NCBI GenBank assembly: GCA_947599875.1
Contig: CANQFV010000001.1
Location: forward strand, 1 to 64,000
DNA: 64,000 bases
Reading direction: 5' to 3'
Origin: an uncultured Oscillospiraceae bacterium
GTDB taxonomy: Bacteria > Bacillota > Clostridia > Oscillospirales > Oscillospiraceae
The notes beneath the pieces are model-generated. The model was not told the origin of the DNA, made no database searches, and worked only from the letters and a program-made list of their open reading frames with translations. Below, one piece after another: positions 24,686 to 33,338 of the stretch (its first letter is position 1; every line of letters begins with the position of its first letter). The position numbers and the translations under genes were made by a program.

Positions 24686-25732
24686 ATGACAAGACAGATC
24701 AGTGTTGGAAAGGTGAAAATAGGGGGCGGCGCCCCGGTCACGGTGCAGTCCATGTGTACCACCCCGACGGAGGATGTGGAGGCCACAGCCGCCCAGATCC
24801 TCCGGCTGGAGAGGGCCGGATGCGACATCATCCGTGTGGCCGTGCCGGATATGGCGGCGGCCCGGGCTGTCGGGGAGATCAAAAAGCGGATCCATATCCC
24901 CCTGGTGGCGGATATTCATTTTGACTACCGCCTGGCCCTGGCGTGCCTGGACGGCGGCGTGGACAAGGTGCGTTTAAACCCCGGAAACATCGGCTCGGCC
25001 CAGCGGGTGCGTGAGGTCGCCCGCGCCTGTGAGGCACGGCATGTGCCCATCCGGGTGGGGGTGAACTCCGGCTCGGTGGAGCGGGAGCTTTTGGCAAAAT
25101 ACGGCGGCCCCACGGCGGAGGCGATGGTGGAAAGCGCCCTGGGGCATGTGAGACTGTTGGAGGACGTGGGCTTTTCGGATATCTGCGTCTCGGTGAAGTC
25201 CTCCACGGTCACACGCACGGTGGAGGCGTACAGGCTCCTGTCCCGCGCCTGCCCCTACCCCCTGCATCTGGGGGTCACGGAGGCGGGGACGGAGTACCTG
25301 GGTACCGTCAACTCCGCCGTGGGCATCGGCACACTGCTCAGCGAGGGCATCGGCGACACCGTCCGCGTGTCCCTCACCGCCGACCCGGAACGGGAGGTGG
25401 AGGCGGGCATCGCCATTTTAAAGGCCGCCGGGAAGCGCTCCGGCGGCGTGAGGTTCGTCTCCTGCCCCACCTGCGGCAGGACGAGGATCGACCTTGTCAC
25501 GCTGGCCCGGCAGGCGGAGGAGCGTCTGAAGGGTGTGAACAGGGACATCACCGTGGCCGTTATGGGCTGCGCCGTCAACGGGCCTGGAGAGGCCAGGGAG
25601 GCGGATTTCGGCATCGCCGGCGGCGTGGGGGAGGGGCTTTTGTTCAAAAAGGGACAGATCGTGAAAAAGCTCCCCTATGACCGGCTTTGTGACGGCCTTC
25701 TCGCGCTGATTGAGGAGACGGAAGATGAGTGA
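24686..25732 (+). CDS. ispG: (E)-4-hydroxy-3-methylbut-2-enyl-diphosphate synthase (flavodoxin)
   Basis: A 348-residue [4Fe-4S] enzyme of the MEP pathway that converts MEcPP to HMBPP. The N-terminal TIM barrel starts with VKIGGGAPVTVQSMCTTPTED. The Fe-S ligands are in SCPTCGRTRIDL (two Cys) and VMGCAVNGPGEAREADFGIAGG (third Cys, and the Glu ligand after GPG). Length fits the compact bacterial form. The stop codon overlaps the polC start by 8 nt. With dxr and uppS it shows that isoprenoid genes are grouped here. Confidence 0.97.
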   Translation: MTRQISVGKVKIGGGAPVTVQSMCTTPTEDVEATAAQILRLERAGCDIIRVAVPDMAAARAVGEIKKRIHIPLVADIHFDYRLALACLDGGVDKVRLNPGNIGSAQRVREVARACEARHVPIRVGVNSGSVERELLAKYGGPTAEAMVESALGHVRLLEDVGFSDICVSVKSSTVTRTVEAYRLLSRACPYPLHLGVTEAGTEYLGTVNSAVGIGTLLSEGIGDTVRVSLTADPEREVEAGIAILKAAGKRSGGVRFVSCPTCGRTRIDLVTLARQAEERLKGVNRDITVAVMGCAVNGPGEAREADFGIAGGVGEGLLFKKGQIVKKLPYDRLCDGLLALIEETEDE

Positions 25733-28700
25733 GAGCGGAAAAATCAGACTGCTGGACATGTTCCCGGAGCTTGCCGCCTGCGGCGCCCCGGACTTTGTGC
25801 TGTCTAACGGGAACGTGCGGGAGGCCACGGTAGACAGGGAGAGCAGGACGATCGAGCTTTTCGCGGATTTTCCCGGCGCCGTGCCGCCCATGTACATATC
25901 CATGATGGAGCGCACCATCGCCGCGGAGTACGGCCTTGACGCCGTGAGGATCCACGCCGCCTGGCCGGAGTCCGTGAAGGCGGCTAAGAGCGTGGCCCGG
26001 GATAACCGTGAGCAGCAGGCGGCCCTGTTCGGGAGACTCGTGCGGGCCGACACCACGCCGATGGAGGCCTTGAATCTGGAATCGGGCCGGGTCAGCGTCA
26101 CGGGGAAGGTCTTCGCCGTGAACAACCGGGAGCTGAAAAACGGCGCCGTTGTGATGAGCTTTGATATGACCGACGGCACAGGCTCTGTGCGCGTCTCCAA
26201 ATACATGACCGACCCCAATATGAAGAAGGCGGCCGCCGCCGTAAAGCCGGGGATGACCCTGACGTGTCAGGGGGATATCACCTTCAACCGGTTCGACAAC
26301 GATATCGTCCTGGATCCCCGGGCCGCCGCCCCCGCCCCCGCCGCGCCCGTGCGGGAGGACACGGCCGGGGAGAAGCGGGTGGAGCTTCACCTGCACACCA
26401 AGATGTCCGCGATGGACGCCCTCACCGACACGGGGGAGGTGATCCGCCGCGCCATCGCCTGGGGACACCCGGCCATCGCCATCACCGACCACGGGGTGTG
26501 TCAGTCCTTCCCGGACGCCATGAAGGCGGCGGGGGACAAGATCAAGGTCATCTACGGCGTGGAGGGCTACTACGTCAACGACGTGGATGACAAGCTGGGG
26601 GTTTACGGGCAGGGGGACGCCGGACTTTCCGGGGATTTTGTGGCCTTCGATACGGAGACCACCGGCCTTGACAGCGTAAACGACCGGCTCATCGAGATCG
26701 GCGCCGTGCTGTTCCATGAGGGGAAGGAGGCGGACCGCTTCCAGACCTTTGTGGATCCCAAGCGCCCCATCTCCCAGGAGATCACCTCCCTCACCGGCAT
26801 CACTGACGACATGGTCTCCGGCGCCCCGGACGAGGAGACGGCCGTCAGGGCGTTTTTAGATTTCGTGGGCGGCAGGCCCATGTGCGCCCACAACGCCAGC
26901 TTTGATTTGGGCTTTATGACGGAGACGTGCCTCAGACACGGCATGGATTTTCACCCCCTGTGCGCCGACACGGTGGCCCTGTCCCAGGGGATGATCCCGG
27001 GGCTTAAAAACTATAAGCTGGACGTGGTGGCCATCAAGCTGGGCCTGCCGGACTTTAACCACCACCGGGCATCCGACGACGCCCTGACCTGCGGGCTGAT
27101 TTTCGACGCCCTGGTCGGGAAGCTCCGGGAGGCGGGGCTGGAGAGCTACTCCCAGGTCAACGCCTATCTCGTCCCCCTCCGGCGCTCCGCCGCGGAACAC
27201 AGGCGGGTGCGGGCGCAGCATATCATCGTCCTGGCCAGGAACCAGCTGGGGATCAAGAACCTGTACAAGATCGTGACAGCCAGTCACCTGGAGCATCTGC
27301 GGGGCAACCCCATCATGCCCAAGAGCCTGATCATGGAGCATCGGGAGGGGCTGATCATCGGCTCGGCCTGCGAGGCGGGGGAGATCTTCCAGCTCATCGT
27401 GGACCACCGCAGCCGGGAGGAACAGCGCCGGCTGGGGGCGTTTTACGACTATCTGGAGGTTCAGCCCCTGTGCAACAACTCCTTTATGCTCACCGGGGAC
27501 AAGCCCCGGGCCTCCAGCGAGGAGGATCTGAAAAACTTCAACCGCCGGGTGGTGGAGCTGGCCCGGGAGCTGGACAAGCCCGTGGCGGCCACGGGGGACG
27601 TACATTTCCTGGATCCGGAGGACGAGATCTTCCGCCACGTTCTCCTGTGCGCCAAGGAATTTGAGGGCGGGGACAGGCCCCTGCCCCTGTACTTCCGCAC
27701 CACCGACGAGATGCTCCGAGAGTTTGACTACCTGGGGGAGGAGCTGGCCCGGGAGCTGGTGATCACCGCCCCCCGAAAGATCGCGGAGATGTGCGAGACC
27801 GTGCGGCCTCTGCCCCCGGCGGGCACGCTTTACCCGCCGAAGATCGAAAACTCCGAGGAACAGCTGAAGAGCCTGGTGTACAACCGGATGCATGAGCTTT
27901 ACGGGGAGAACCCGCCGGAGATCGTCACCGCCCGGGTGGAGCAGGAGCTTCACGACATCCTGTCCCGCCACTACGACGTGATCTACATGTCCGCCCAGAA
28001 GCTGGTGCAGGACTCCTTGAACCACGGCTACCTGGTGGGTTCCAGGGGGTCAGTGGGGTCGTCCATCGTGGCCTTCCTCTCCGGCATCACGGAGGTCAAC
28101 TCCCTGCCGCCCCACTACAGGTGTCCCAACTGCCGGCACACGGAGTTTGTTCTGGATCATGTGTACGGCTGCGGGGCGGATATGCCCGACAAGACCTGCC
28201 CGGAGTGCGGCACGCAGTACGTCAAGGACGGCTTTGACATCCCCTTTGAGACCTTTTTGGGCTTCGGGGGGGACAAGGTGCCGGATATTGACCTGAACTT
28301 CTCCGGCGAGTACCAGGCCAACGCCCACAAGTACACCACGGAGCTTTTCGGCGCAGACCACGTCTTCCGCGCCGGGACCATCGGCACCGTGGCGGAAAAG
28401 ACGGCCTACGGCTATGTGAAGAAGTACCTGGAGCGCACGGGGCGAACCGCCAGCCGGGCGGAGGAGAGCCGCCTTGCCCTGGGGTGCGTGGGCGTGAAGC
28501 GCACCACCGGACAGCACCCCGGCGGCCTTGTGGTCATCCCCCAGGATATGGAGATCTCCGACTTCTGCCCGGCCCAGCACCCGGCAGACGACGCGGATAC
28601 GGATATCATCACCACTCATTTTGAGTATCACTGCATGGAGGACAACCTGCTGAAGCTGGACGAGCTTGGCCACGACGACCCCACCATGATCCGGATGCTG

Positions 28701-29723
28701 GAGGACATGACGGGCCTGGACGCCAAGAAGATCCGTCTGGACGACCCGGAGACGATGGGGATCTTCAAATCCGCCGCCCCCCTGGGGCTTTCGGACGACG
28801 ACCCCATCATCGGCAAGACCGGCACCATCGGCATCCCCGAATTCGGCACCGGCTTCACCCGGCAGATGCTGGTGGACACCCAGCCGGAGAACTTTGACAC
28901 CCTGGTTCGCCTCTCCGGCTTCTCCCACGGCACGGACGTGTGGCTGGGCAACGCCAAGGATCTGATCACCTCCGGCACCGCCTCGGTTCGGGAGACGGTG
29001 GGCTGCCGCGACGATATCATGCTCTACCTCATCTCCCGGGGCATGGATCCGAAGCTGAGCTTCAAGATTATGGAGAACGTGCGAAAGGGGCGGGTGAAAA
29101 AGGGCGGCTTCCAGGAGGGGTGGGTGGACACCATGAAGGCCCACGGCGTCCCCGACTGGTATATCGACTCCCTGGCCAAGATCGCCTACCTCTTCCCCAA
29201 GGCCCACGCGGTGGCCTATGTGATGATGGCCTTCCGCATCGCCTGGTTCAAGGTCCACAGGCCCCTGGAATTTTACGCGGCGTACTTCTACAGGCGCAGC
29301 CAGAAGGGGGGCTTTGACGCTGTGATGATGTGCCAGGGGGCGGAGAAGGCCGCCGCGGCCATCCGGGCCATCAAGAACAACCCGGACGCCACGGACAAGG
29401 ACGACGATCTGATGACCACCCTTGAGGCGTGCTGGGAGTTTTATAAACGCGGGTTTGAATTTTTACCTATTGACCTTTATAAGTCCGACGCGTTAAAATT
29501 CAAGGTGGAGGACGGCAAGCTCCGGCCCCCCTTTGTGGCCATCTCCGGCCTGGGGGACGCGGCGGCGCAGGATCTGGCCGACCACAGGCTGGACAAGGAG
29601 TTCGTCTCCGTGGAGGAGCTGAGCCTCAGCTGTACCAAGGTATCAAAAACACATATCGAACAGCTCAAATCCCTTGGCGCTCTGGGGGGCCTCCCGGAGA
29701 CCAGTCAGATTTCGCTGTTTTAA
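25725..29723 (+). CDS. polC: DNA polymerase III PolC-type alpha subunit
   Basis: A 1332-residue replicative polymerase with built-in proofreading, the hallmark replicase of Firmicutes. The ATG at 25725 has GAGGAG 7 nt upstream; a TTG at 25710 lacks one. Domains in order: a short N-terminal domain, an OB fold (about 105-190), PHP part 1 (VELHLHTKMSAMDAL, about 222), DnaQ-type exonuclease (FVAFDTETTGLDS, about 308), PHP part 2, a zinc finger (CPNC and CPEC, about 798-835) and the palm with PDIDLNFSG (about 852), which supplies two catalytic Asp. A C-terminal HhH region follows. It is shorter than the roughly 1430 residues of B. subtilis PolC, mainly at the N-terminus. Confidence 0.98.
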   Translation: MSESGKIRLLDMFPELAACGAPDFVLSNGNVREATVDRESRTIELFADFPGAVPPMYISMMERTIAAEYGLDAVRIHAAWPESVKAAKSVARDNREQQAALFGRLVRADTTPMEALNLESGRVSVTGKVFAVNNRELKNGAVVMSFDMTDGTGSVRVSKYMTDPNMKKAAAAVKPGMTLTCQGDITFNRFDNDIVLDPRAAAPAPAAPVREDTAGEKRVELHLHTKMSAMDALTDTGEVIRRAIAWGHPAIAITDHGVCQSFPDAMKAAGDKIKVIYGVEGYYVNDVDDKLGVYGQGDAGLSGDFVAFDTETTGLDSVNDRLIEIGAVLFHEGKEADRFQTFVDPKRPISQEITSLTGITDDMVSGAPDEETAVRAFLDFVGGRPMCAHNASFDLGFMTETCLRHGMDFHPLCADTVALSQGMIPGLKNYKLDVVAIKLGLPDFNHHRASDDALTCGLIFDALVGKLREAGLESYSQVNAYLVPLRRSAAEHRRVRAQHIIVLARNQLGIKNLYKIVTASHLEHLRGNPIMPKSLIMEHREGLIIGSACEAGEIFQLIVDHRSREEQRRLGAFYDYLEVQPLCNNSFMLTGDKPRASSEEDLKNFNRRVVELARELDKPVAATGDVHFLDPEDEIFRHVLLCAKEFEGGDRPLPLYFRTTDEMLREFDYLGEELARELVITAPRKIAEMCETVRPLPPAGTLYPPKIENSEEQLKSLVYNRMHELYGENPPEIVTARVEQELHDILSRHYDVIYMSAQKLVQDSLNHGYLVGSRGSVGSSIVAFLSGITEVNSLPPHYRCPNCRHTEFVLDHVYGCGADMPDKTCPECGTQYVKDGFDIPFETFLGFGGDKVPDIDLNFSGEYQANAHKYTTELFGADHVFRAGTIGTVAEKTAYGYVKKYLERTGRTASRAEESRLALGCVGVKRTTGQHPGGLVVIPQDMEISDFCPAQHPADDADTDIITTHFEYHCMEDNLLKLDELGHDDPTMIRMLEDMTGLDAKKIRLDDPETMGIFKSAAPLGLSDDDPIIGKTGTIGIPEFGTGFTRQMLVDTQPENFDTLVRLSGFSHGTDVWLGNAKDLITSGTASVRETVGCRDDIMLYLISRGMDPKLSFKIMENVRKGRVKKGGFQEGWVDTMKAHGVPDWYIDSLAKIAYLFPKAHAVAYVMMAFRIAWFKVHRPLEFYAAYFYRRSQKGGFDAVMMCQGAEKAAAAIRAIKNNPDATDKDDDLMTTLEACWEFYKRGFEFLPIDLYKSDALKFKVEDGKLRPPFVAISGLGDAAAQDLADHRLDKEFVSVEELSLSCTKVSKTHIEQLKSLGALGGLPETSQISLF

Positions 29724-29774
29724 TGTTAGGGGAGCAGGAAGCCTTTTGACCAAACGACCATAGGGGGTTAAAAC

Positions 29775-31856
29775 ATGAGTGAAGAACTGGAAAAAGTCAT
29801 GCCCGGGTGGCACACCGAGGGCGTTCTGGGTTCAGGCGCCTTTGGGACGGTATATCTGGCGCGGCAGGACGACAAGGACGGAGACGGCGCCTTCTGCGCG
29901 CTGAAGGTCATCCGTGTCCCGCCCCAGAGAGAGGCGGTGGACAACGCCGTGAAGCTGGGGATCGGCCTGGATCTCCTGTCCACCTATTTTGGGAAATTTA
30001 AAAACGACCTCACCTGGGAGCTGACCATGTACAAGACGGTGAAATCCGTCCATCTGGCCCCGGTGGAGGAGTTTGCCGCCGTGGACTACGACGGCCCCGG
30101 CTGGACGGGCTACATCCGCACGGGGATCTACACTCCCATCGGCGTCTACTACGAGAAGACGCCGCCCACGCCGGAGGACGCCGCCCGGATGGGGCTGGAG
30201 CTGTCCTCGGCTCTGGAGACCCTGGAGCATTACGCCATGATCCACGGGGAGATCAAGCCGGAGAACGTGATGGTCACGGACGCCGGGAGCTTCGTCCTCA
30301 CCGATCTCGGCCTGCGCCGCTGCCTGGAGAAGGCGGGAAGCGGGATTTTCGGCACGGAGGAGGACGGCTTTGAGGCCCCGGAGCTGGGCCAGGACAGAAC
30401 CTGCACCGCCCAGACGGACATCTACTCCCTGGGCGCCCTGATGTGCTGGGCCGCCAACGGCGGCTCCATGCCCCCCAACCGGGATCCCGGCCTGATCCGG
30501 GATATAGACCCGGCTCTGGAGGCCGTGATCCGCAAGGCGATGGCCGCGGACCCGGCTCAGAGGTATACCTCCGCTTCCCAGCTCCGGCAGGAGCTGGAGC
30601 GCACCGGCCTTGGGAAAAAGCCGGCCCGCCGCGCAATGGCCGCGGCCGCCGCGTTTGACGCGGTGAAGCGCAACGGCGGCGCCGTGAAGGCCCGCCCCGC
30701 CGCCCAGGAGCGGCCCGCCCCCCGCGCCGCGGCGCCCGATAAGCCCGCCGCCCCCCGCGGGGAGGAGGAGATGCCTGCCGCGGACACCGTGACGCAGAAG
30801 CCCCGGAGATCCGTCGCCGGTATCGCCATCGGCGTGATCGCGGCGCTGCTCATCATCGCCGTCGTGGCCGCCATCTGGCTGCCCGGCAGGAACGGGGATC
30901 CCGGCAAGGAGGACGACGGCCCCAACCACGGGATCATCTACCCGAACCCCAATGAAGAGGATCAGAACCCTAATGATGATGATCAGAACCCCAATGACGG
31001 GGAGCAGACCCCCGGCGAGGATCAGAACCCCAATGATGGGGAGCAGAATCCCGGCGATGATCAGAACCCCAATGACGGGGAGCAGAATCCCGGCGAGGAT
31101 CAGAACCCCAATGATGGGGAGCAGAACCCCGGCGAGGATCAGAACCCCGGTGGGGAGCAGACCCCCGGTGAGGAACAGAACCCCGGTGGAGAGCAGAATC
31201 CCGGCGAGGAGCAGAATCCCGGCGGACAGGACGATGAGCCGGATACGCCCACAAGGCCGGAGGCGGTGAACAACGACATCCTGTTCCCCTCCGACACAAA
31301 GCTCATCACCCGTGACGACTTAGAGGGGAAGACCAGATCCCAGGTGAGTATGCTCATCAACGAGATCTACGCCCGCCACGGATACATCTTCGGGAAGGGC
31401 GGCGAGACCCAGACATACTTCAACTCCCAGAAGTGGTACACGCCGGTGACGGACGACGCCAGCAAGGTGACGCCGCTCTTTAACGCCACCGAGAACGCCA
31501 ACATCAAGACCCTCACCGACTACCAGCGGGAGAAGGGCTGGCGCGGCGGCGGCACGACCTCCAAGCCCTCCGAGCCGGAGGAGAACACCTACATATTCCC
31601 CTCTGACACCACGCTGGTGACCAGGGCGGATCTGGAGGGCAAGACCCAGCGCGAGGTGACGCTGATGCTCAACGAGATCTTCGCCCGCCACGGGTACATC
31701 TTCTCCACCGACTACCTGAAGGAGTACTTCGAGAGCCAGGCCTGGTACAAGCCGGTGACAAACTCCGCCTCCGTGGTCACCAAGGCCTTCAACGACATCG
31801 AGCAGGCCAACTCCAGCTTTATCAACAAGTACATGCACGAGATGGGCTGGAGATAA
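29775..31856 (+). CDS. Membrane Ser/Thr kinase-like protein with two YARHG domains
   Basis: A 693-residue single-pass membrane protein. Residues 10-280 are a protein-kinase fold: G-loop GSGAFGTVY (19-27), Lys44 in ALKVI, and DLG at 177-179. The catalytic loop reads HGEIKPEN (157-164), so the normally invariant catalytic Asp is Glu159. Activity is therefore doubtful. A basic and Ala/Pro-rich linker and one membrane helix (about 348-371) follow. Outside lies a repeat tract of NPNDGEQNPGEDQ-like units (about 390-485), then two YARHG domains (YARHGYIFG and FARHGYIFS, around 530 and 635), extracellular modules of unknown ligand. It looks like a PknB-style receptor. A 50-nt gap separates it from polC. 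Confidence 0.9.
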   Translation: MSEELEKVMPGWHTEGVLGSGAFGTVYLARQDDKDGDGAFCALKVIRVPPQREAVDNAVKLGIGLDLLSTYFGKFKNDLTWELTMYKTVKSVHLAPVEEFAAVDYDGPGWTGYIRTGIYTPIGVYYEKTPPTPEDAARMGLELSSALETLEHYAMIHGEIKPENVMVTDAGSFVLTDLGLRRCLEKAGSGIFGTEEDGFEAPELGQDRTCTAQTDIYSLGALMCWAANGGSMPPNRDPGLIRDIDPALEAVIRKAMAADPAQRYTSASQLRQELERTGLGKKPARRAMAAAAAFDAVKRNGGAVKARPAAQERPAPRAAAPDKPAAPRGEEEMPAADTVTQKPRRSVAGIAIGVIAALLIIAVVAAIWLPGRNGDPGKEDDGPNHGIIYPNPNEEDQNPNDDDQNPNDGEQTPGEDQNPNDGEQNPGDDQNPNDGEQNPGEDQNPNDGEQNPGEDQNPGGEQTPGEEQNPGGEQNPGEEQNPGGQDDEPDTPTRPEAVNNDILFPSDTKLITRDDLEGKTRSQVSMLINEIYARHGYIFGKGGETQTYFNSQKWYTPVTDDASKVTPLFNATENANIKTLTDYQREKGWRGGGTTSKPSEPEENTYIFPSDTTLVTRADLEGKTQREVTLMLNEIFARHGYIFSTDYLKEYFESQAWYKPVTNSASVVTKAFNDIEQANSSFINKYMHEMGWR
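30944..31229 (+). repeat. In-frame tandem repeat in the kinase linker
   Basis: Repeats built of 6- and 7-codon units such as CAGAACCCCAATGACGGGGA and GAGCAGAATCCCGGCGAGGA encode the acidic Pro/Asn/Gly linker. Copies differ mainly at third positions, so selection on the protein is likely. Length changes between strains are expected. Confidence 0.85.
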
Positions 31857-31878
31857 AAACCGCAAAAAGCCGTGCGGG

Positions 31879-31905
31879 CGTCGCCCGCACGGCACAAAAA
31901 GTCCG
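31879..31905 (-). terminator. Intrinsic terminator of the DUF362 gene
   Basis: An 11-bp stem GCCGTGCGGGC/GCCCGCACGGC. On the minus strand it is followed by TTTTTGCGGTTTTT, so it acts on leftward transcription from the DUF362 gene. No T run follows on the plus strand. Confidence 0.65.
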
Positions 31906-31931
31906 GCATCTCAAAAAATCTCAAATTCAAT

Positions 31932-32105
31932 ATTTTTCCCAAGGACATGTGCCTTGGGAAAAATCCCTTATGTCACGCAAGTGTGCGGCCCTGCGGGCCG
32001 TGCGCGCAGCGTGACGGCAGGGGAATTTTTCTGAATTTCGCAAAATTCAGAAAAATTTCCCGCACGCATCCCCATTGGTTAAAAAGGCCGCAGGCCTTTT
32101 TAACC
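31932..32105 (+). repeat. Four-hairpin intergenic repeat, copy C
   Basis: Forward orientation. (1) A 13-bp stem ATTTTTCCCAAGG (31932-31944) with its complement (31952-31964) and loop ACATGTG. Linker TCCCTTAT. (2) Arm GTCACGC/GCGTGAC (31972-31978, 32009-32015) enclosing CGGCCC/GGGCCG. (3) A stem of 18 bp with one bulge (32021-32038 with 32043-32061) and loop CGCA. (4) A 13-bp stem GGTTAAAAAGGCC/GGCCTTTTTAACC (32077-32105), a likely bidirectional terminator. It fills the gap between the convergent kinase and DUF362 genes. Confidence 0.92.
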
Positions 32106-32108
32106 AGG

Positions 32109-33236
32109 TTACATTCCTTTTAGTCCCCGTTTGACGGAAATGGCGTGTACCGGGCACATCTCCTGACAGCAGAAGCAGGAGATGCAGTTTTTCCGGGGCA
32201 TACCGGCCTTCTTATCCGTGATTTTGATGATCTTCTGGGGGCAGCTCTCGGCGCACTTGCCGCAGCCTACGCATTTTGTCCGGTCCACCTTGGGGTAGGA
32301 GCGCAGGAGCGTGTCCAGGACGAACTCCGCCGGTTTCCGGAGGAACCGGGGCACCGCGTCGTCAAAGCCCGTGCTTTTCACGGTGTCCGGCAGGCGGAAG
32401 GCGGGGGAGCAGGGGGAGAACCGATCCCCCGTCACCGTGATCTCCTCCGGGAGCAGGCCCCTCTGACGGGCGGCCCTCAGGTGGGGGATCTCCCGGGGGT
32501 CCAGGCCCATAAAGCCCACGGCCGTGACATCCAGGGCGTACACATCCCGGCTTGCCAGAGTGAGGCCCGTATGCTTCACCGTGCCGCCGCCGGGGCCGTT
32601 CCCCTCCATCGAGTCCACGGCGTCAAGGAGCGTTATCTGGGGCTTTACCGTCTGGCAAAGCTCGCACAGCATCCCCACAAAGGCGTCCAGATCCGGACAG
32701 CGCCGGTGCATATCGGGCTTTTGCAGGCCGGGGATGACGCCGAACAGGTTCTTGACCCCGGCGGAGACGGTTGTCATGGCGTGGGTCTTCAGCTTAGGCA
32801 GATTGATGATGTAGTCCGCCTCCAGGATGGGGGTAATGATATTGAAGCTCTTCACGGAGGACCCCTCCGGCGCGTGCCTTGTGCCGAAGGTGAAGTCCTG
32901 GTTGAGGTACTCCTGGATCCCCGGGGTCTTGTACCCGGAGACGGCGTAGACGTTGCGCATATATTCGGCGGTGAAAAGGCCGCCGGAGCTTTCCGCCACC
33001 ACAAGGTTGGTAAAGCCGCGCTCCGTGAGCCACCGGATCACGGCCCTGAGGACGGCGGGATTTGTGGTGACGCCGGCCTCCGGTTTCTTCCCGTAGAGGA
33101 GATTGGGCTTTATGGCGATGCGTGTCTCCGGTGTCAGGTCGCCGGCGACGCCCAGAGCCTCAAAATGCCGGCAGACGGCGGCGTACACAAGCTCCCCGTC
33201 GTAGGAGTCCACCAGGACGGCGTTTACTGTGGACAT
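32109..33236 (-). CDS. DUF362 protein with C-terminal 4Fe-4S ferredoxin domain
   Basis: A 375-residue cytosolic protein. The ATG at 33236 has GGAGGTGG 5 nt upstream, and a promoter lies before it; the open frame continues upstream only by chance, antisense to two real genes. Residues 1-290 are the DUF362 domain (IAIKPNLLYGKKPEAGVTTNPAVL, NLPKLKTHAMTTVSAGVKNLFGV in parts). The C-terminus holds two ferredoxin clusters (CVGCGKCAESCP and CISCFCCQEMCP). DUF362-ferredoxin proteins are widespread in anaerobes, and their reaction is unknown. An electron-transfer role is likely. Confidence 0.88.
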   Translation of the reverse strand: MSTVNAVLVDSYDGELVYAAVCRHFEALGVAGDLTPETRIAIKPNLLYGKKPEAGVTTNPAVLRAVIRWLTERGFTNLVVAESSGGLFTAEYMRNVYAVSGYKTPGIQEYLNQDFTFGTRHAPEGSSVKSFNIITPILEADYIINLPKLKTHAMTTVSAGVKNLFGVIPGLQKPDMHRRCPDLDAFVGMLCELCQTVKPQITLLDAVDSMEGNGPGGGTVKHTGLTLASRDVYALDVTAVGFMGLDPREIPHLRAARQRGLLPEEITVTGDRFSPCSPAFRLPDTVKSTGFDDAVPRFLRKPAEFVLDTLLRSYPKVDRTKCVGCGKCAESCPQKIIKITDKKAGMPRKNCISCFCCQEMCPVHAISVKRGLKGM

Positions 33237-33264
33237 GGTTTCCACCTCCGCAAAATTTTTCTCG

Positions 33265-33293
33265 ATTGTATCACATTCACGGTCGGATTGCAA
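33265..33293 (-). promoter_or_regulatory. Promoter of the DUF362 gene
   Basis: On the minus strand, TTGCAA (33293-33288), a 17-nt spacer and TACAAT (33270-33265), about 30 nt before the ATG. Confidence 0.7.
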
Positions 33294-33338
33294 TCCCCGC
33301 GGGGATCTGTCCGGGAAACCGTCAGCTGAGAGGTACTT

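Noticed and set aside
30944-31229. Possible CRISPR-like array
   Set aside because: Units are contiguous, without spacers, and stay in frame with the kinase gene; this is a coding minisatellite.
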